DNA of 64,000 bases from Acetobacteraceae bacterium. GTDB lineage: Bacteria > Pseudomonadota > Alphaproteobacteria > Acetobacterales > Acetobacteraceae. The notes under the pieces are model-generated. The model was given only the letters and a program-made list of their open reading frames with translations, searched no databases and was not told where the DNA came from. The stretch lies in the NCBI GenBank assembly GCA_027482245.1, contig JAIXWG010000058.1, positions 1 to 64,000 on the forward strand, read 5' to 3'. Each line of letters starts with the position of its first letter. Within the stretch, counting starts at the first letter, position 1. Made by a program: the position numbers and the translations under genes. Of the stretch, positions 51,218 to 59,224 are shown in pieces.

Positions 51218-51933
51218 TGGCGACCACGATCCAGATCGGCGAACTTTCTGTCGAGGTCACCCAGAAGGACATTAAGAATGTCCATCTGAGCGTTCACCCC
51301 CCCCATGGCCGGGTCAGTATCGCAGCCCCATTGCACCTCAGCGTCGATGCGATCCGTGCCTTTGCGATCGGCAAGCTATCCTGGATTCGGCAGCAGCAGC
51401 GGAAGCTGCAGGAGCAGGAGCGGGAGACGCCACGTGAGTACCTGGACCGGGAGAGCCACTACGTCTGGGGTCGCCGGTGCCTTCTCAGGGTGGTCGAGCA
51501 CGACTCGCCCCCGAGCGTTGAGTGGCGTCACCACCGCTTGGTCTTGGCGGTTCGGGCTGGAATGGACCAAACCCGCCGGGGTGAGGTTCTTGAGGCCTGG
51601 TACCGGGATCAGCTCCGCGACAAGGCAAAGCCGCTGGTGGCGGAGTGGGAACGCCGGCTCGGTGTTCGCGTGCAGCGGGTGTTCATCCAGCGCATGAAGA
51701 CACGTTGGGGCAGTTGCAACCCCGCCAGCCACGCAATCCGCCTCAACACAGACTTGGCGAAAAAGCCGCGGGAGTGCCTGGAATACATCCTGGTGCACGA
51801 GCTGCTGCACCTCCTGGAGCCGACTCATAACTCACGATTCGTGGCACTGATGGATCAGTTTCTGCCTGGTTGGGAGCATCGGCGGGACCAGCTCAACAAG
51901 CTGCCGGTGCGCCATGTGGATTGGACCTACTGA
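51217..51933 (+). CDS. M48/YgjP-type (DUF45) metallopeptidase linked to the restriction operon
   Basis: A 238-residue zinc metallopeptidase-like protein. H194-E-L-L-H198 in VHELLHLLEPTHNSRF is the metal-binding motif, preceded by the family segment IQRMKTRWGSCNP. The start shares a base with the hsdR stop (TGATG), so the protein is made with the restriction enzyme. YgjP-like genes often follow hsdR in type I operons. Possible roles include controlling R-subunit levels, but this is inference. Confidence 0.85.
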   Translation: MATTIQIGELSVEVTQKDIKNVHLSVHPPHGRVSIAAPLHLSVDAIRAFAIGKLSWIRQQQRKLQEQERETPREYLDRESHYVWGRRCLLRVVEHDSPPSVEWRHHRLVLAVRAGMDQTRRGEVLEAWYRDQLRDKAKPLVAEWERRLGVRVQRVFIQRMKTRWGSCNPASHAIRLNTDLAKKPRECLEYILVHELLHLLEPTHNSRFVALMDQFLPGWEHRRDQLNKLPVRHVDWTY

Positions 51934-52024
51934 GAAGGTGCGGGCCTTGCGCCGCGGAGTTCAGCTACCGCAGACGTCCCTGTGAGCATGGGACGTTGCG
52001 AATCGAAGGGACGTAGTGGGGCTT

Positions 52025-52201
52025 TCACCGATCCCCGTGCTTCCTGCCCGCCTGCATCGCCTTGTTCACGCCGCCCTGCTTGAGGTCGCCGCTGTTCTTC
52101 GACCCGGCGCGGGCGTCCTTCGGGTTGGCCTTGCCGGCGGCGGCGTTGTTGCCGCCCTGGGGAGCGCGGCCGGCGGCGGGAAGGGGAGGAAGCTTGGCCA
52201 T
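52025..52201 (-). CDS. Small basic Gly/Ala/Asn-rich protein of unknown function
   Basis: A 58-residue protein starting MAKLPPLPAAGRAPQGGN, then KANPKDARAGSKNSGDLKQG and MQAGRKHGDR. It has no signal peptide and no recognised family. AAAGGA about 12 bases upstream of the ATG may serve as ribosome-binding site. The composition (basic, disordered, glycine-rich) is that of a small nucleic-acid-associated or stress protein, but that is only suggestive. Confidence 0.6.
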   Translation of the reverse strand: MAKLPPLPAAGRAPQGGNNAAAGKANPKDARAGSKNSGDLKQGGVNKAMQAGRKHGDR

Positions 52202-52514
52202 GCTGCTGGTGTCCTTTCAGGACGGTGCCGCCGACATCCGGCGTGCAGGAAAAGGCGAAGTAGCGACCGGGTAGCGGTGGAAACTGCAAACTTCCGGCGC
52301 GGGTCGGCGCAGCAAAGCCAATGCAGATCAGCGTTTTAAGGCTTGTGGGGTAAATCGGGCTACCCTCAAGGTCCGGAGAGGCTCCGGCGTCCGGAGAGCC
52401 GTTCAGGCCGTTCGTTCCGGCCTCGACCCATCAACCCTCGCGCAAAGACCTTGGCCAGACAGGCGCTTCCGCGCGGTCAGCACAGCAGTGGAGAGGGTTT
52501 GCTCAAGAACCGAC
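52202..52514. other. Gap before tRNA-Gly, nothing recognised
   Basis: About 310 bases between the small protein gene and the tRNA, without a convincing gene. It holds the probable promoter of the minus-strand small gene. Confidence 0.5.
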
Positions 52515-52589
52515 TGGAGCGGGCGAAGGGATTCGAACCCTCGACCCCAACCTTGGCAAGGTTGTGCTCTACCCCTGAGCTACGCCCGC
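52515..52589 (-). tRNA. tRNA-Gly (anticodon GCC)
   Basis: On the minus strand the acceptor stem GCGGGCG pairs with CGCCCGC. The anticodon stem CAACC/GGTTG encloses TTGCCAA, giving anticodon GCC. The T arm holds GGTTCGAATCC. Discriminator T and an encoded CCA (52517-52515) follow. The gene looks intact. Confidence 0.95.
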
Positions 52590-52724
52590 GCTCCGTTCGG
52601 CGTGGGCGGGTGATTACCATGCCGGCGGCGGATTGCAACACCCCCTCGCGACGATGGACATCGGGGCGCGCAGGGGCAGGATGCGCCACGCGCATGACAC
52701 GGCCCGCCAAGGACACCGCCACCC

Positions 52725-53231
52725 ATGGAGACACCCGACGGCCTGCTGGCCCGCCTCGATGCAATGGGGATCGAGGCGCGGACCGTCCGCCACCCGCCCG
52801 TCTTCACCGTGGCGGAAAGCCAGGCGCTGCGGCCGGACCTGCCGGGCGGCCACTCGAAGAACTTGTTCCTCCGCCCCGCCAAGGCCGAGGGCCCCTTCCT
52901 GCTGCTCGTGCTGGAGGAAGACCGCCGCGCCTCCGTCAACGCCCTGGTGCGTGCCGCCGGCGCGCCGCGCAGCGCCTTCGCGGAGGCGGAGCACCTGCGG
53001 GCGCAACTCGGCGTGGAACCGGGCTCCGTCACGCCCTTCGGCCTCGTGAATGCCCGGCCCGGCGCGGTTCGGGTGGTGTTCGACCAGGGTCTGATGGAGG
53101 GCTTCGACTGGGTGAATTTCCATCCCCTGACCAACACCATGACCACCGCCATACGCCCCGCGGACATGCTGCGGTTCCTGCGGAGCCTCGGCCATGAGCC
53201 GGCACTGCTGGCGGTGCCGGAGGCGGGCTGA
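52725..53231 (+). CDS. Prolyl-tRNA editing protein (ProX/YbaK type)
   Basis: A 168-residue stand-alone editing domain. The pattern RTVRHPPVFTVAES, then LPGGHSKNLFLRPAK with conserved K45, VTPFGLVNARPGAVRVVFDQ and FHPLTNTMTTAI matches ProX/PrdX. It hydrolyses alanine mis-attached to tRNA-Pro. The start follows tRNA-Gly on the other strand. The length is normal for the family. Confidence 0.9.
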   Translation: METPDGLLARLDAMGIEARTVRHPPVFTVAESQALRPDLPGGHSKNLFLRPAKAEGPFLLLVLEEDRRASVNALVRAAGAPRSAFAEAEHLRAQLGVEPGSVTPFGLVNARPGAVRVVFDQGLMEGFDWVNFHPLTNTMTTAIRPADMLRFLRSLGHEPALLAVPEAG

Positions 53232-53330
53232 GCGCCACCCCCCGCTTGCTTCGCGCGCCGCGCGGCGCATCTATGCACCAAGAACCCCCGCGCCGTGCCC
53301 CGCGCATGGCTGGACCGAGGAAGAGCTGCG

Positions 53331-54278
53331 ATGGATGTGATCTTCGACCCGACCCGCCAGACGGCGCCTGGTGGCAGCGCCGGGGCTGCCGACGTGATCA
53401 AGGATGGCGACCAGCGCACCTTCATGGCCGATGTGGTCGAGGCGAGCCGGGAGACGCCGGTCCTCGTCGATTTCTGGGCCACCTGGTGCGGCCCCTGCAA
53501 GACGCTGACTCCGACGCTGGAGAAGGTGGTCCGCGCCGCGCAGGGCCGGGTCAAGCTGGTCAAGATCGACATCGACAAGAACCGCCAGCTGGTCCAGCAG
53601 CTGGCGCAGATGGGCCTGCCGCTGCAGTCCGTGCCGACCGTGGTCGGCTTCGTGCAGGGACAGATCGCCGACCTCTTCCAGGGCGCGCTGCCGGAAGGGG
53701 AGGTGAAGAAGTTCATCGACAACCTGCTCAAGATGGGCGGCAGCCAGAGCCCGGCGGCCGACCTGATGGCGGAAGCCAAGGCGGCGGTCGAGGCCGGCGA
53801 CCACGCCGGCGCGGTGGAGCTTTTCGCGGCGCTCGCCGAGCAGGAGCCTGAGAATGCCGAGGCGCTGGCCGGCATGGCCCGCTGCCTGGTGGCGCTGGGG
53901 GAGGAGGAGCAGGCGCAGGAGGTGATCGACCAGGTCCCCGCCAAGATCCGCGACCACGCCGAAATCGCCTCCATCCGGTCAGCGCTCGAACTAGCGGCGG
54001 AAGGGCGCAAGGCGCGGGAGAAGCTCGGCGAGTTCGAGCGGCGCCTGGCCGCCGACCCGGATGACCACGCCGCGCGGATCGACCTGGCCGTCGCGCTGAA
54101 CGCCATGGACAAGCGGGCGGAGGCGGTCGACGCGCTGATCGACGCCATCAAGCGCGACAAGGCGTGGAACGAGGAGGCGGCGCGCAAGCAGCTGCTGAAG
54201 TTCTTCGAGGCCTGGGGCTTCACGGACCCCGCGACCCTTGCGGGACGGCGGAAGCTCTCCACCCTACTGTTCCGCTGA
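53331..54278 (+). CDS. Thioredoxin-TPR protein (CnoX/YbbN-like)
   Basis: A 315-residue protein. The N-terminal thioredoxin fold carries a full WCGPC active site (W52-C56) and a cis-proline in LQSVPTVVGF. Residues ~145-300 form TPR-like helices (AVEAGDHAGAVELFAALAEQ). E. coli YbbN/CnoX lacks the second cysteine, while this protein keeps both, so it could be redox active as well as a holdase. The ATG at 53331 follows GAGGAAGAG. Confidence 0.88.
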   Translation: MDVIFDPTRQTAPGGSAGAADVIKDGDQRTFMADVVEASRETPVLVDFWATWCGPCKTLTPTLEKVVRAAQGRVKLVKIDIDKNRQLVQQLAQMGLPLQSVPTVVGFVQGQIADLFQGALPEGEVKKFIDNLLKMGGSQSPAADLMAEAKAAVEAGDHAGAVELFAALAEQEPENAEALAGMARCLVALGEEEQAQEVIDQVPAKIRDHAEIASIRSALELAAEGRKAREKLGEFERRLAADPDDHAARIDLAVALNAMDKRAEAVDALIDAIKRDKAWNEEAARKQLLKFFEAWGFTDPATLAGRRKLSTLLFR

Positions 54279-54370
54279 CCATCGCGGCCCCCGCTTCCGG
54301 GGGGCCTGGGTGACAGGCGGCGCCATAGTGACCGCCGGGCGACTTCGTCCCGGCGGCGGAAACGGAACCG

Positions 54371-55033
54371 ATGCCCCCCTTCCATCCCGCCTTCGACGAG
54401 TTGCCCCGGGAGATCCCGATCTTCCCGCTTTCCGGCGCGCTGCTGCTGCCGGAAGGCCGCCTGCCGCTCAATATCTTCGAGCCACGCTACCTCGCGATGG
54501 TGGAGGACAGCCTGGCCGCCGGGCGGATGTTCGGCATGGTGATGCCGGACCCGGGCCTGCCGCGGACGGAACTCGGCAGCCAGATCTACCGGGTGGGCTG
54601 CCTCGGGCGGCTGTCCTCTTTCGCAGAGACGGATGACGGCCGCTACCTCATCACCCTGACGGGCGTGATCCGCTTCCGGGTGATGGAGGAGGTGGGCCTG
54701 CGCCGGGGCTACCGGCGCGCCCTGGTGGAGTACGGCGACTACGCGCCGGATCTGGCGGTGGGCCAGAAGCCCACGATCGACCGCCCGGCCCTGGTCGGCG
54801 CGCTGCGGCCCTACTTCAAGGCGCGGGGGATCGAGGCCAATTGGGACGCGGTGGATAACACCAGCGACGCCATGCTGGTGACCACGCTCTGCATGGTCTG
54901 CCCCTTCGACACGCGGGAGAAGCAGGCGCTGCTGGAAGCGCGGGGCGTGGAGGAACGCGCCGCGATGCTGGTGGCGCTGATGCAGATGGACATGCACGCC
55001 ACCGGCATGGCGCCGGAAGGCCGCCCAAGCTAA
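54371..55033 (+). CDS. LON-domain (substrate-binding domain) protein without protease part
   Basis: A 220-residue protein made of the Lon N-terminal domain: LPREIPIFPLSGALLLPEGR, PLNIFEPRYLAMVEDSLAAG, YLITLTGVIRFRVMEE. The AAA and Ser-Lys protease parts of Lon are absent. The function is unknown; it is conserved in Alphaproteobacteria next to the thioredoxin-TPR gene, as here. Confidence 0.88.
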   Translation: MPPFHPAFDELPREIPIFPLSGALLLPEGRLPLNIFEPRYLAMVEDSLAAGRMFGMVMPDPGLPRTELGSQIYRVGCLGRLSSFAETDDGRYLITLTGVIRFRVMEEVGLRRGYRRALVEYGDYAPDLAVGQKPTIDRPALVGALRPYFKARGIEANWDAVDNTSDAMLVTTLCMVCPFDTREKQALLEARGVEERAAMLVALMQMDMHATGMAPEGRPS

Positions 55034-55061
55034 ACGCTCGGCATCTTCACGGAGCCTGACG

Positions 55062-55250
55062 ATGAGCGAGACGAGCGCCGGCGCGGTGGACCCGCGGCTG
55101 CTGGAGATCCTGGTCTGCCCGGTCACGAAGGGGCCGCTGCGTTATGACCGGGAGGCCGGCGAGTTGGTGAGCGACAAGGCCGGCCTGGCCTATCCCGTCC
55201 GGGACGGCATCCCGATCATGCTGCCGGACGAGGCGCGCAAGATCGGCTGA
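55062..55250 (+). CDS. Trm112-family (YcaR/UPF0434) small zinc-ribbon-like protein
   Basis: A 62-residue protein with LLEILVCPVTKGPLRYDREA, then DKAGLAYPVRDGIPIMLPDE, the full YcaR pattern. Only one of the zinc-ribbon cysteines is visible (CPVTKG), as in many bacterial members. Eukaryotic Trm112 activates methyltransferases; the bacterial role is unproven. It lies between the LON-domain and DUF971 genes. Confidence 0.9.
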   Translation: MSETSAGAVDPRLLEILVCPVTKGPLRYDREAGELVSDKAGLAYPVRDGIPIMLPDEARKIG

Positions 55251-55264
55251 CGCGCGGGCCCGCC

Positions 55265-55660
55265 ATGGCGAAGCTCACGGAAATCCGGCTGAACCGGGCG
55301 GAGAAGCGGCTGGAGCTGGCCTGGGACGACGGGACCCGGGCGGCGCTGGGGGCCGAATACCTCCGCGTCGAAAGCCCCTCGGCCGAGGTGCAGGGACACG
55401 GGCCCGGGCAGAAGGTGATCGTGCCCGGGCGCCGGCATGTCGGCATCATGCGGGTGGAGCCCGTCGGGCATTACGGCGTGCGGCTGGTCTTCGACGACCT
55501 GCACGACACGGGCATCTACAGCTGGGACTACCTGCGGACGCTGGCGGAGGAGCGGGAGGCCCGCTTCGCCGCCTATGAACAGGCGCTGGCGGCCAAGGGC
55601 CTGTCCCGCGACCCGCCGTCCCGCCGGACCTCTACTGCTTCCGGAGCGGGCCCGGGGTGA
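55265..55660 (+). CDS. DUF971 (gamma-butyrobetaine hydroxylase-like N-terminal) protein
   Basis: A 131-residue protein. The segments EIRLNRAEKRLELAWDDGTR, YLRVESPSAEVQGHGPGQK, and LHDTGIYSWDYLRTLAEE are the DUF971 domain, found N-terminally in gamma-butyrobetaine hydroxylase and alone near Mrp/Apbc ATPases. A metal or Fe-S role is proposed for relatives. It starts 14 bases after the Trm112 gene and its 3' end overlaps the convergent secreted-protein gene by 29 bases. Confidence 0.88.
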   Translation: MAKLTEIRLNRAEKRLELAWDDGTRAALGAEYLRVESPSAEVQGHGPGQKVIVPGRRHVGIMRVEPVGHYGVRLVFDDLHDTGIYSWDYLRTLAEEREARFAAYEQALAAKGLSRDPPSRRTSTASGAGPG

Positions 55661-56009
55661 TGGTGGCGCCGGTGCCGCCCGGGTTGCGGAAGGCATCCCG
55701 CAGCTGGGTGACGACGGGGTCCACATCCTCGAACCGCGCGGCGGTGCCGGTGACGGTGACGACATTGCGCTCCGGGATGCAGTAGAAGACGTAGAGCTGG
55801 TCCTGGGCGCGGTTCTCCGCCCAGACGGCGCGGCTGGTGGGGCTCATCAGCTGCAGGCCAACCTGGCGCACCGCCTGGCTCGCGCGGTTCATGCAGTCCT
55901 GCAGCGACGCGCCATTGGTGAGCCATTCATGGCCGACCGAGAGCCCCGCGGCGCCGGCCTGGGGCATGGCGGCGAACAGCATCAGGGCAATGAGGGGCGC
56001 GCGGCGCAT
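55632..56009 (-). CDS. Secreted protein of unknown function
   Basis: A 125-residue protein with a signal peptide (MRRAPLIALMLFAAMPQAGA). The mature part contains WLTNGASLQDCMNRASQAVR and LYVFYCIPERNVVTVTGTAA with two cysteines likely to pair. A GGAGGATC ribosome-binding site precedes ATG 56009. No family is recognised. Confidence 0.7.
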   Translation of the reverse strand: MRRAPLIALMLFAAMPQAGAAGLSVGHEWLTNGASLQDCMNRASQAVRQVGLQLMSPTSRAVWAENRAQDQLYVFYCIPERNVVTVTGTAARFEDVDPVVTQLRDAFRNPGGTGATITPGPLRKQ

Positions 56010-56458
56010 GGGCGGATCCTCCGGCTGAAGGGGCCATGATGCCGGGCCGCGGGGCGGCGGCAAGCCCGGCCGGGTTTCGGACGGTGTCGCGGCGGCGGGA
56101 GGATCGCGGGGCCCTCAGTAATACAGGGGATTTACCCTTTTTAGCACTTTTAGCACCGATTCTGGGGTGCGTTTGGACCCATGGCGGGGGCAGCGGGGCC
56201 AGGGTGATGGGGCGGATTCACGGGTTCAAGGAGCCGCTCGCCGGGTGGTGGAGCAACTGGAACATATCAGAAACAAGGTGCCAGGAGCCAGCGGATTCGG
56301 CAGAAGGGGTGTCGGAGCGCCGCACCGGTCGGTCCTGATGCAGCATCGGGCGAACCGGGTGCCGCGGGCTCAAGCCCTGCCGGCCGGCCGCCATGGCGAC
56401 GACTGGGAACCCGGTGCGTCCGGACCGGTCATCGACGCCACCAGGGTTCGCCCCTGCC
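56010..56458. other. Gap of about 450 bases, no gene; contains a 9-base tandem duplication
   Basis: No convincing gene or RNA is seen. TTTTAGCAC occurs twice in tandem (56139-56156) in an A+T-rich patch, perhaps part of a promoter or binding site. The rest is GC-rich without clear structure. Confidence 0.5.
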
Positions 56459-57190
56459 TCACCCCAGCGCGTGCACCACGTCCTTCACCGCCCCCAGCAC
56501 GCGTCGTGTCGTCGAGAAGAGGGTGATGAATTCGTAGGCCACCAGGAAGACGAGCAGGGAGAAGGCCGCCGGGGCCTGGCGCAGCATGCGTTCATGCAGG
56601 CGGAGCGGGGCTTCCGGCCAGGGCAGGGCCATGACCAGGCGGGTCAGGGCGATGCCGAGGGCGGCGCCGGCCAGCAGGTCCGTCAGGTAGTGGAAGCCGA
56701 AGTAGAGGCGGGGGAAGCAGACGACGAGCGCGGCCCAGAGGGCGGCGGCCAGGCCGAGGCGGCGGTCGAAGGCCCAGGCGGCGGTGGCCAGGGCCGCGGC
56801 CAGCACCGCGTGGTCGGAGGGAAGGGAGGACCATTCGCCGAGGGTCGGCAGGCTGGCCGATTGGGGGAAGTAGTCGGCAGGCAGGGTCAGGCGCGGCCGG
56901 TCGCGGGGTGGCATGGCGTCCTGGACGAAGCGGCCGAAGGCGATGGTCAGGATCACGCCGGCGAAGCTGCCGATGACGCGGCGGGACCGGTCGGCGGGCG
57001 CCTCGTTCGGCTTCTGGGCCAGCCAGGCATAGGCGGCGCAGAGGACCGGCACGCCGAGTTTCACGAGGTCGACCGTCAGCAGGAAGCGCAGCGCCCAGTC
57101 GAGGACCTCCGACCGGCCGGAGAGGGCGTGGACCAGGGACAGGCCGGCGGTATCGATGGGGTTCAGCGAAACGGCCGCGTTCGGTTCCAT
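56459..57190 (-). CDS. PAP2-family membrane phosphatase
   Basis: A 243-residue membrane protein. The three PAP2 motifs are recognisable: FVQDAMPPRDRPRL (RP), SLPSDHAVLAAAL (PSDH for PSGH), and FPRLYFGFHYLTDLLAG (R-x5-H-x3-D). It probably dephosphorylates a lipid phosphate such as undecaprenyl or phosphatidate type in the inner membrane. The ATG at 57190 is preferred (AAGGGGG upstream); 57214 is an alternative. Confidence 0.86.
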   Translation of the reverse strand: MEPNAAVSLNPIDTAGLSLVHALSGRSEVLDWALRFLLTVDLVKLGVPVLCAAYAWLAQKPNEAPADRSRRVIGSFAGVILTIAFGRFVQDAMPPRDRPRLTLPADYFPQSASLPTLGEWSSLPSDHAVLAAALATAAWAFDRRLGLAAALWAALVVCFPRLYFGFHYLTDLLAGAALGIALTRLVMALPWPEAPLRLHERMLRQAPAAFSLLVFLVAYEFITLFSTTRRVLGAVKDVVHALG

Positions 57191-57279
57191 GCTGGCGTCG
57201 TTCCCCCTTCCCATCGCTGCTGCGCAACGCGGCCGGTGTCACGAGGTTGCCATGTTTCGTCTACAATAAACCCGGCGGT

Positions 57280-57330
57280 CCAGGGTCGCCTTCGACCCTG
57301 GCGGGGGTTGCAGGGGGCAGCGCCCCCTGC
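57280..57330. repeat. Double palindrome (REP-like), possible terminator of the minus-strand hydroxylase gene
   Basis: CCAGGGTCG-CCTT-CGACCCTGG (57280-57301) and GCAGGGGGC-AGC-GCCCCCTGC (57310-57330) form two perfect 9-bp stems side by side, starting 3 bases after the stop of the minus-strand gene at 57334. Either terminator or intergenic repeat; no T run follows. Confidence 0.6.
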
Positions 57331-57333
57331 GGG

Positions 57334-58650
57334 TCACCCGCGCGTCAGCAGCCCCTGCCCGCCGAGCAGCCCCGTCGTCCCTGGCCCCATCCCCATCGCC
57401 CGTTCCGCGAAGGCGCGCTTCAGCCGCGGCATCCGGTCCACCAGCGCGATGCCGATGCGCCGGGCCAGGCGCACCGGCGGCAGGTCGTTGCCGAAGAGTT
57501 TCTCGAGTCCGTGGCAGGCCGCCAGCATCAGCCCGGCGTCGGGCCGGGCGCGGCGGTCGTAGCGCGCCAGGACGGCGGCGCTGCCGGGGTCCTCGTTGGC
57601 GGCGACGGCCTCGATGATCGCTTCTGCCAGCGCGGCCACATCGCGGAAGCCGAGGTTGAGGCCCTGGCCGGCGACGGGGTGGATGCCATGCGCGGCGTCG
57701 CCCACCAGCGCCAGGCGGGTATCCACCTGGCGGGAGGCCCAGAGCGCGGTCAGCGGGTAGGACCAGCGGCGCCCGATGGGACGGATGCGGCCGAGGTGGT
57801 CGCCGAGACGCCGGCTGAGTTCGCGCCCGAAGGCAGCGTCATCCATGGCGAGGAAGCGGGCGGAAAGGTCCCGCCGGTCCGCCCAGACGAAGGCGCTGGC
57901 GTGGGGGAATTCGGCGGTGCCGAAATTGCCGGGGCCGGCGAGGGGCAGCTGCGCGAAGGGGCCGTTCGGCAGAAACATCTCCAGCGCTGTGCCGTGGTGC
58001 GGCTTCTCATGCGCGAAGGCGCCGACCATGCCGGTCTGGCCGTAGTCGTGCTTGGCCACGGTGATGCCGGCCTGCTGGCGGAGCGGCGAGTTGCGGCCTT
58101 CCGCGGCCACGACCAGGCGGGCGGTGATGGTGGTGCCGGCGTGCTCGCCCTTGGTCAGGCGAAGCGTGGCGGCTTCCGCCGTGCGGGTGACCGCGGCCTC
58201 CGCCGGGGTGAAGACGTGCAGGTTGGGCAGATGGGGCAGGCGGGCGTTCAGCGCGACGCGCAGCGCCCGGGCCTCCACCATCCAGCCGAAGGGGGTGTCG
58301 CTGCCCGGTTCCGTCACCTCGGCCGCATTGAAGTCGAGCTTGAGGGAGGAGGGGCGGTGGCCGGGGCGGCCATCGGCCACGCGGATGTGGCGGATGGGCT
58401 GGGGGGCGCCCGGCAGCCTGTCCCAGATGCCGGCGGCGTCCAGCAGGCGCTGGCTGGTGAGCGCGATGGCGTAGGCCCGGCCGTCGAAGTCCGGCATCTC
58501 CATGGGCGGCAGGGGCGCCTGGTCCAGCACGGCGGTCGGGATGCCGGCGGCGGCGAGGGTGGCGGCGAGGGTGGCGCCGACGGGTCCGGCGCCGACGATG
58601 GCGACGGTGACTTCAAGGGAGGGGACGTCGAGGGAATCCGGCTGGCTCAT
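57334..58650 (-). CDS. UbiH/UbiF/VisC/COQ6-family FAD-dependent hydroxylase
   Basis: A 438-residue flavoprotein. The FAD dinucleotide motif VAIVGAGPVGATLAATLAAA is at the N-terminus; DFDGRAYAIALTSQRLL is the Ubi-hydroxylase substrate-loop signature; AEGRNSPLRQQAG and LVGDAAHGIHPVAGQGLNLG are the second FAD motifs. It hydroxylates the ubiquinone ring at one of its positions; which one cannot be decided from sequence. Confidence 0.88.
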   Translation of the reverse strand: MSQPDSLDVPSLEVTVAIVGAGPVGATLAATLAAAGIPTAVLDQAPLPPMEMPDFDGRAYAIALTSQRLLDAAGIWDRLPGAPQPIRHIRVADGRPGHRPSSLKLDFNAAEVTEPGSDTPFGWMVEARALRVALNARLPHLPNLHVFTPAEAAVTRTAEAATLRLTKGEHAGTTITARLVVAAEGRNSPLRQQAGITVAKHDYGQTGMVGAFAHEKPHHGTALEMFLPNGPFAQLPLAGPGNFGTAEFPHASAFVWADRRDLSARFLAMDDAAFGRELSRRLGDHLGRIRPIGRRWSYPLTALWASRQVDTRLALVGDAAHGIHPVAGQGLNLGFRDVAALAEAIIEAVAANEDPGSAAVLARYDRRARPDAGLMLAACHGLEKLFGNDLPPVRLARRIGIALVDRMPRLKRAFAERAMGMGPGTTGLLGGQGLLTRG

Positions 58651-58799
58651 GGGTTGAGAGTCGGCCTGGAATCGCGGTTCGGCAAGGGCATGTCACGAAA
58701 CAGGCAATTGCCCAAGAAGTAGGCTGTTGCGGAATGCCGCGACGCAGCATGACAACCGGCGGGTGAGTGAGTCCCTGGTGCCACGGTGTTGCGCGCGGG

Positions 58800-58815
58800 T
58801 GGCACGGTCCTTGGA
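58800..58815 (+). promoter_or_regulatory. Sigma-54-type promoter ahead of glnK-amtB
   Basis: TGGCACGGTCCTTGGA matches the -24/-12 consensus (TGGCACG-N4-TTGCA) with GG and G- at correct spacing; the -12 C is replaced by G. It lies 45 bases before the glnK start, leaving room for a normal leader. NtrC-dependent sigma-54 control of glnK-amtB is common. An NtrC site is not evident. Confidence 0.55.
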
Positions 58816-58859
58816 TTGGCCCTTCCGGCATAGGCCTTGGGAAGGGGATCTACGGCGCG

Positions 58860-59198
58860 ATGAAGCTGGTGATGGCGATCATCAAGCCCTTCAAGCTGGA
58901 CGAGGTGCGCGATGCGCTCACCCCGCTCGGCGTGCAGGGGCTGACGGTGACCGAGGTGAAGGGTTTTGGCCGGCAGAAGGGCCAGACCGAGATCTACCGC
59001 GGTGCCGAGTACCATGTGAGCTTCCTGCCGAAGCTCAAGATCGAAGTCGCCGTGCCCGCCGAGATGGTGGACGCGGTGGTCGAGGCGATCGCGGGTGCCG
59101 CGCGCACCGGCAAGATCGGCGACGGCAAGATCTTCGTCCTGGATGTGGAGCGCGCGCTGCGCATCCGCACGGGCGAGACCGACGACCAGGCGCTCTGA
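58860..59198 (+). CDS. glnK: PII nitrogen-signalling protein
   Basis: A 112-residue PII protein. MKLVMAIIKPFKLDEVRDAL, GFGRQKGQTEIYRGAEYHVSF with the uridylylation residue Y51, and GKIGDGKIFVLDVERALRIR are hallmark segments. It senses 2-oxoglutarate and ATP/ADP and blocks AmtB when nitrogen is plentiful. Named glnK from its position directly before amtB (glnB cannot be excluded). An AAGGGG site lies about 13 bases ahead of the ATG. Confidence 0.92.
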   Translation: MKLVMAIIKPFKLDEVRDALTPLGVQGLTVTEVKGFGRQKGQTEIYRGAEYHVSFLPKLKIEVAVPAEMVDAVVEAIAGAARTGKIGDGKIFVLDVERALRIRTGETDDQAL

Positions 59199-59224
59199 CC
59201 ATGGAGCGGCGAGAGACAACACCG

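Larger units (their letters stand above)
28354..51933. mobile_element. Composite genomic island of recombinase, replicon and restriction modules
   Basis: Between the IS at gshA and tRNA-Gly the core genes are interrupted by about 23.5 kb of accessory genes: holin-like protein, two different serine recombinases, DUF3489 and DUF2924 proteins, a primase-helicase module, a ParB-methyltransferase fusion and a type I restriction operon. Exact ends are not visible. I found no repeated tRNA 3' segment at the left side. The element may have grown by several insertions. Confidence 0.5.

Noticed and set aside
51974..51996. Inverted repeat ACGTCCC/GGGACGT downstream of the M48 gene
   Set aside because: A 7-bp stem with no T run; too weak to call a terminator.
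52515..52589. tRNA-Gly as the attachment site of the island
   Set aside because: I found no copy of its 3' segment near 27.5-28.5 kb, and serine recombinases usually do not use tRNA genes.
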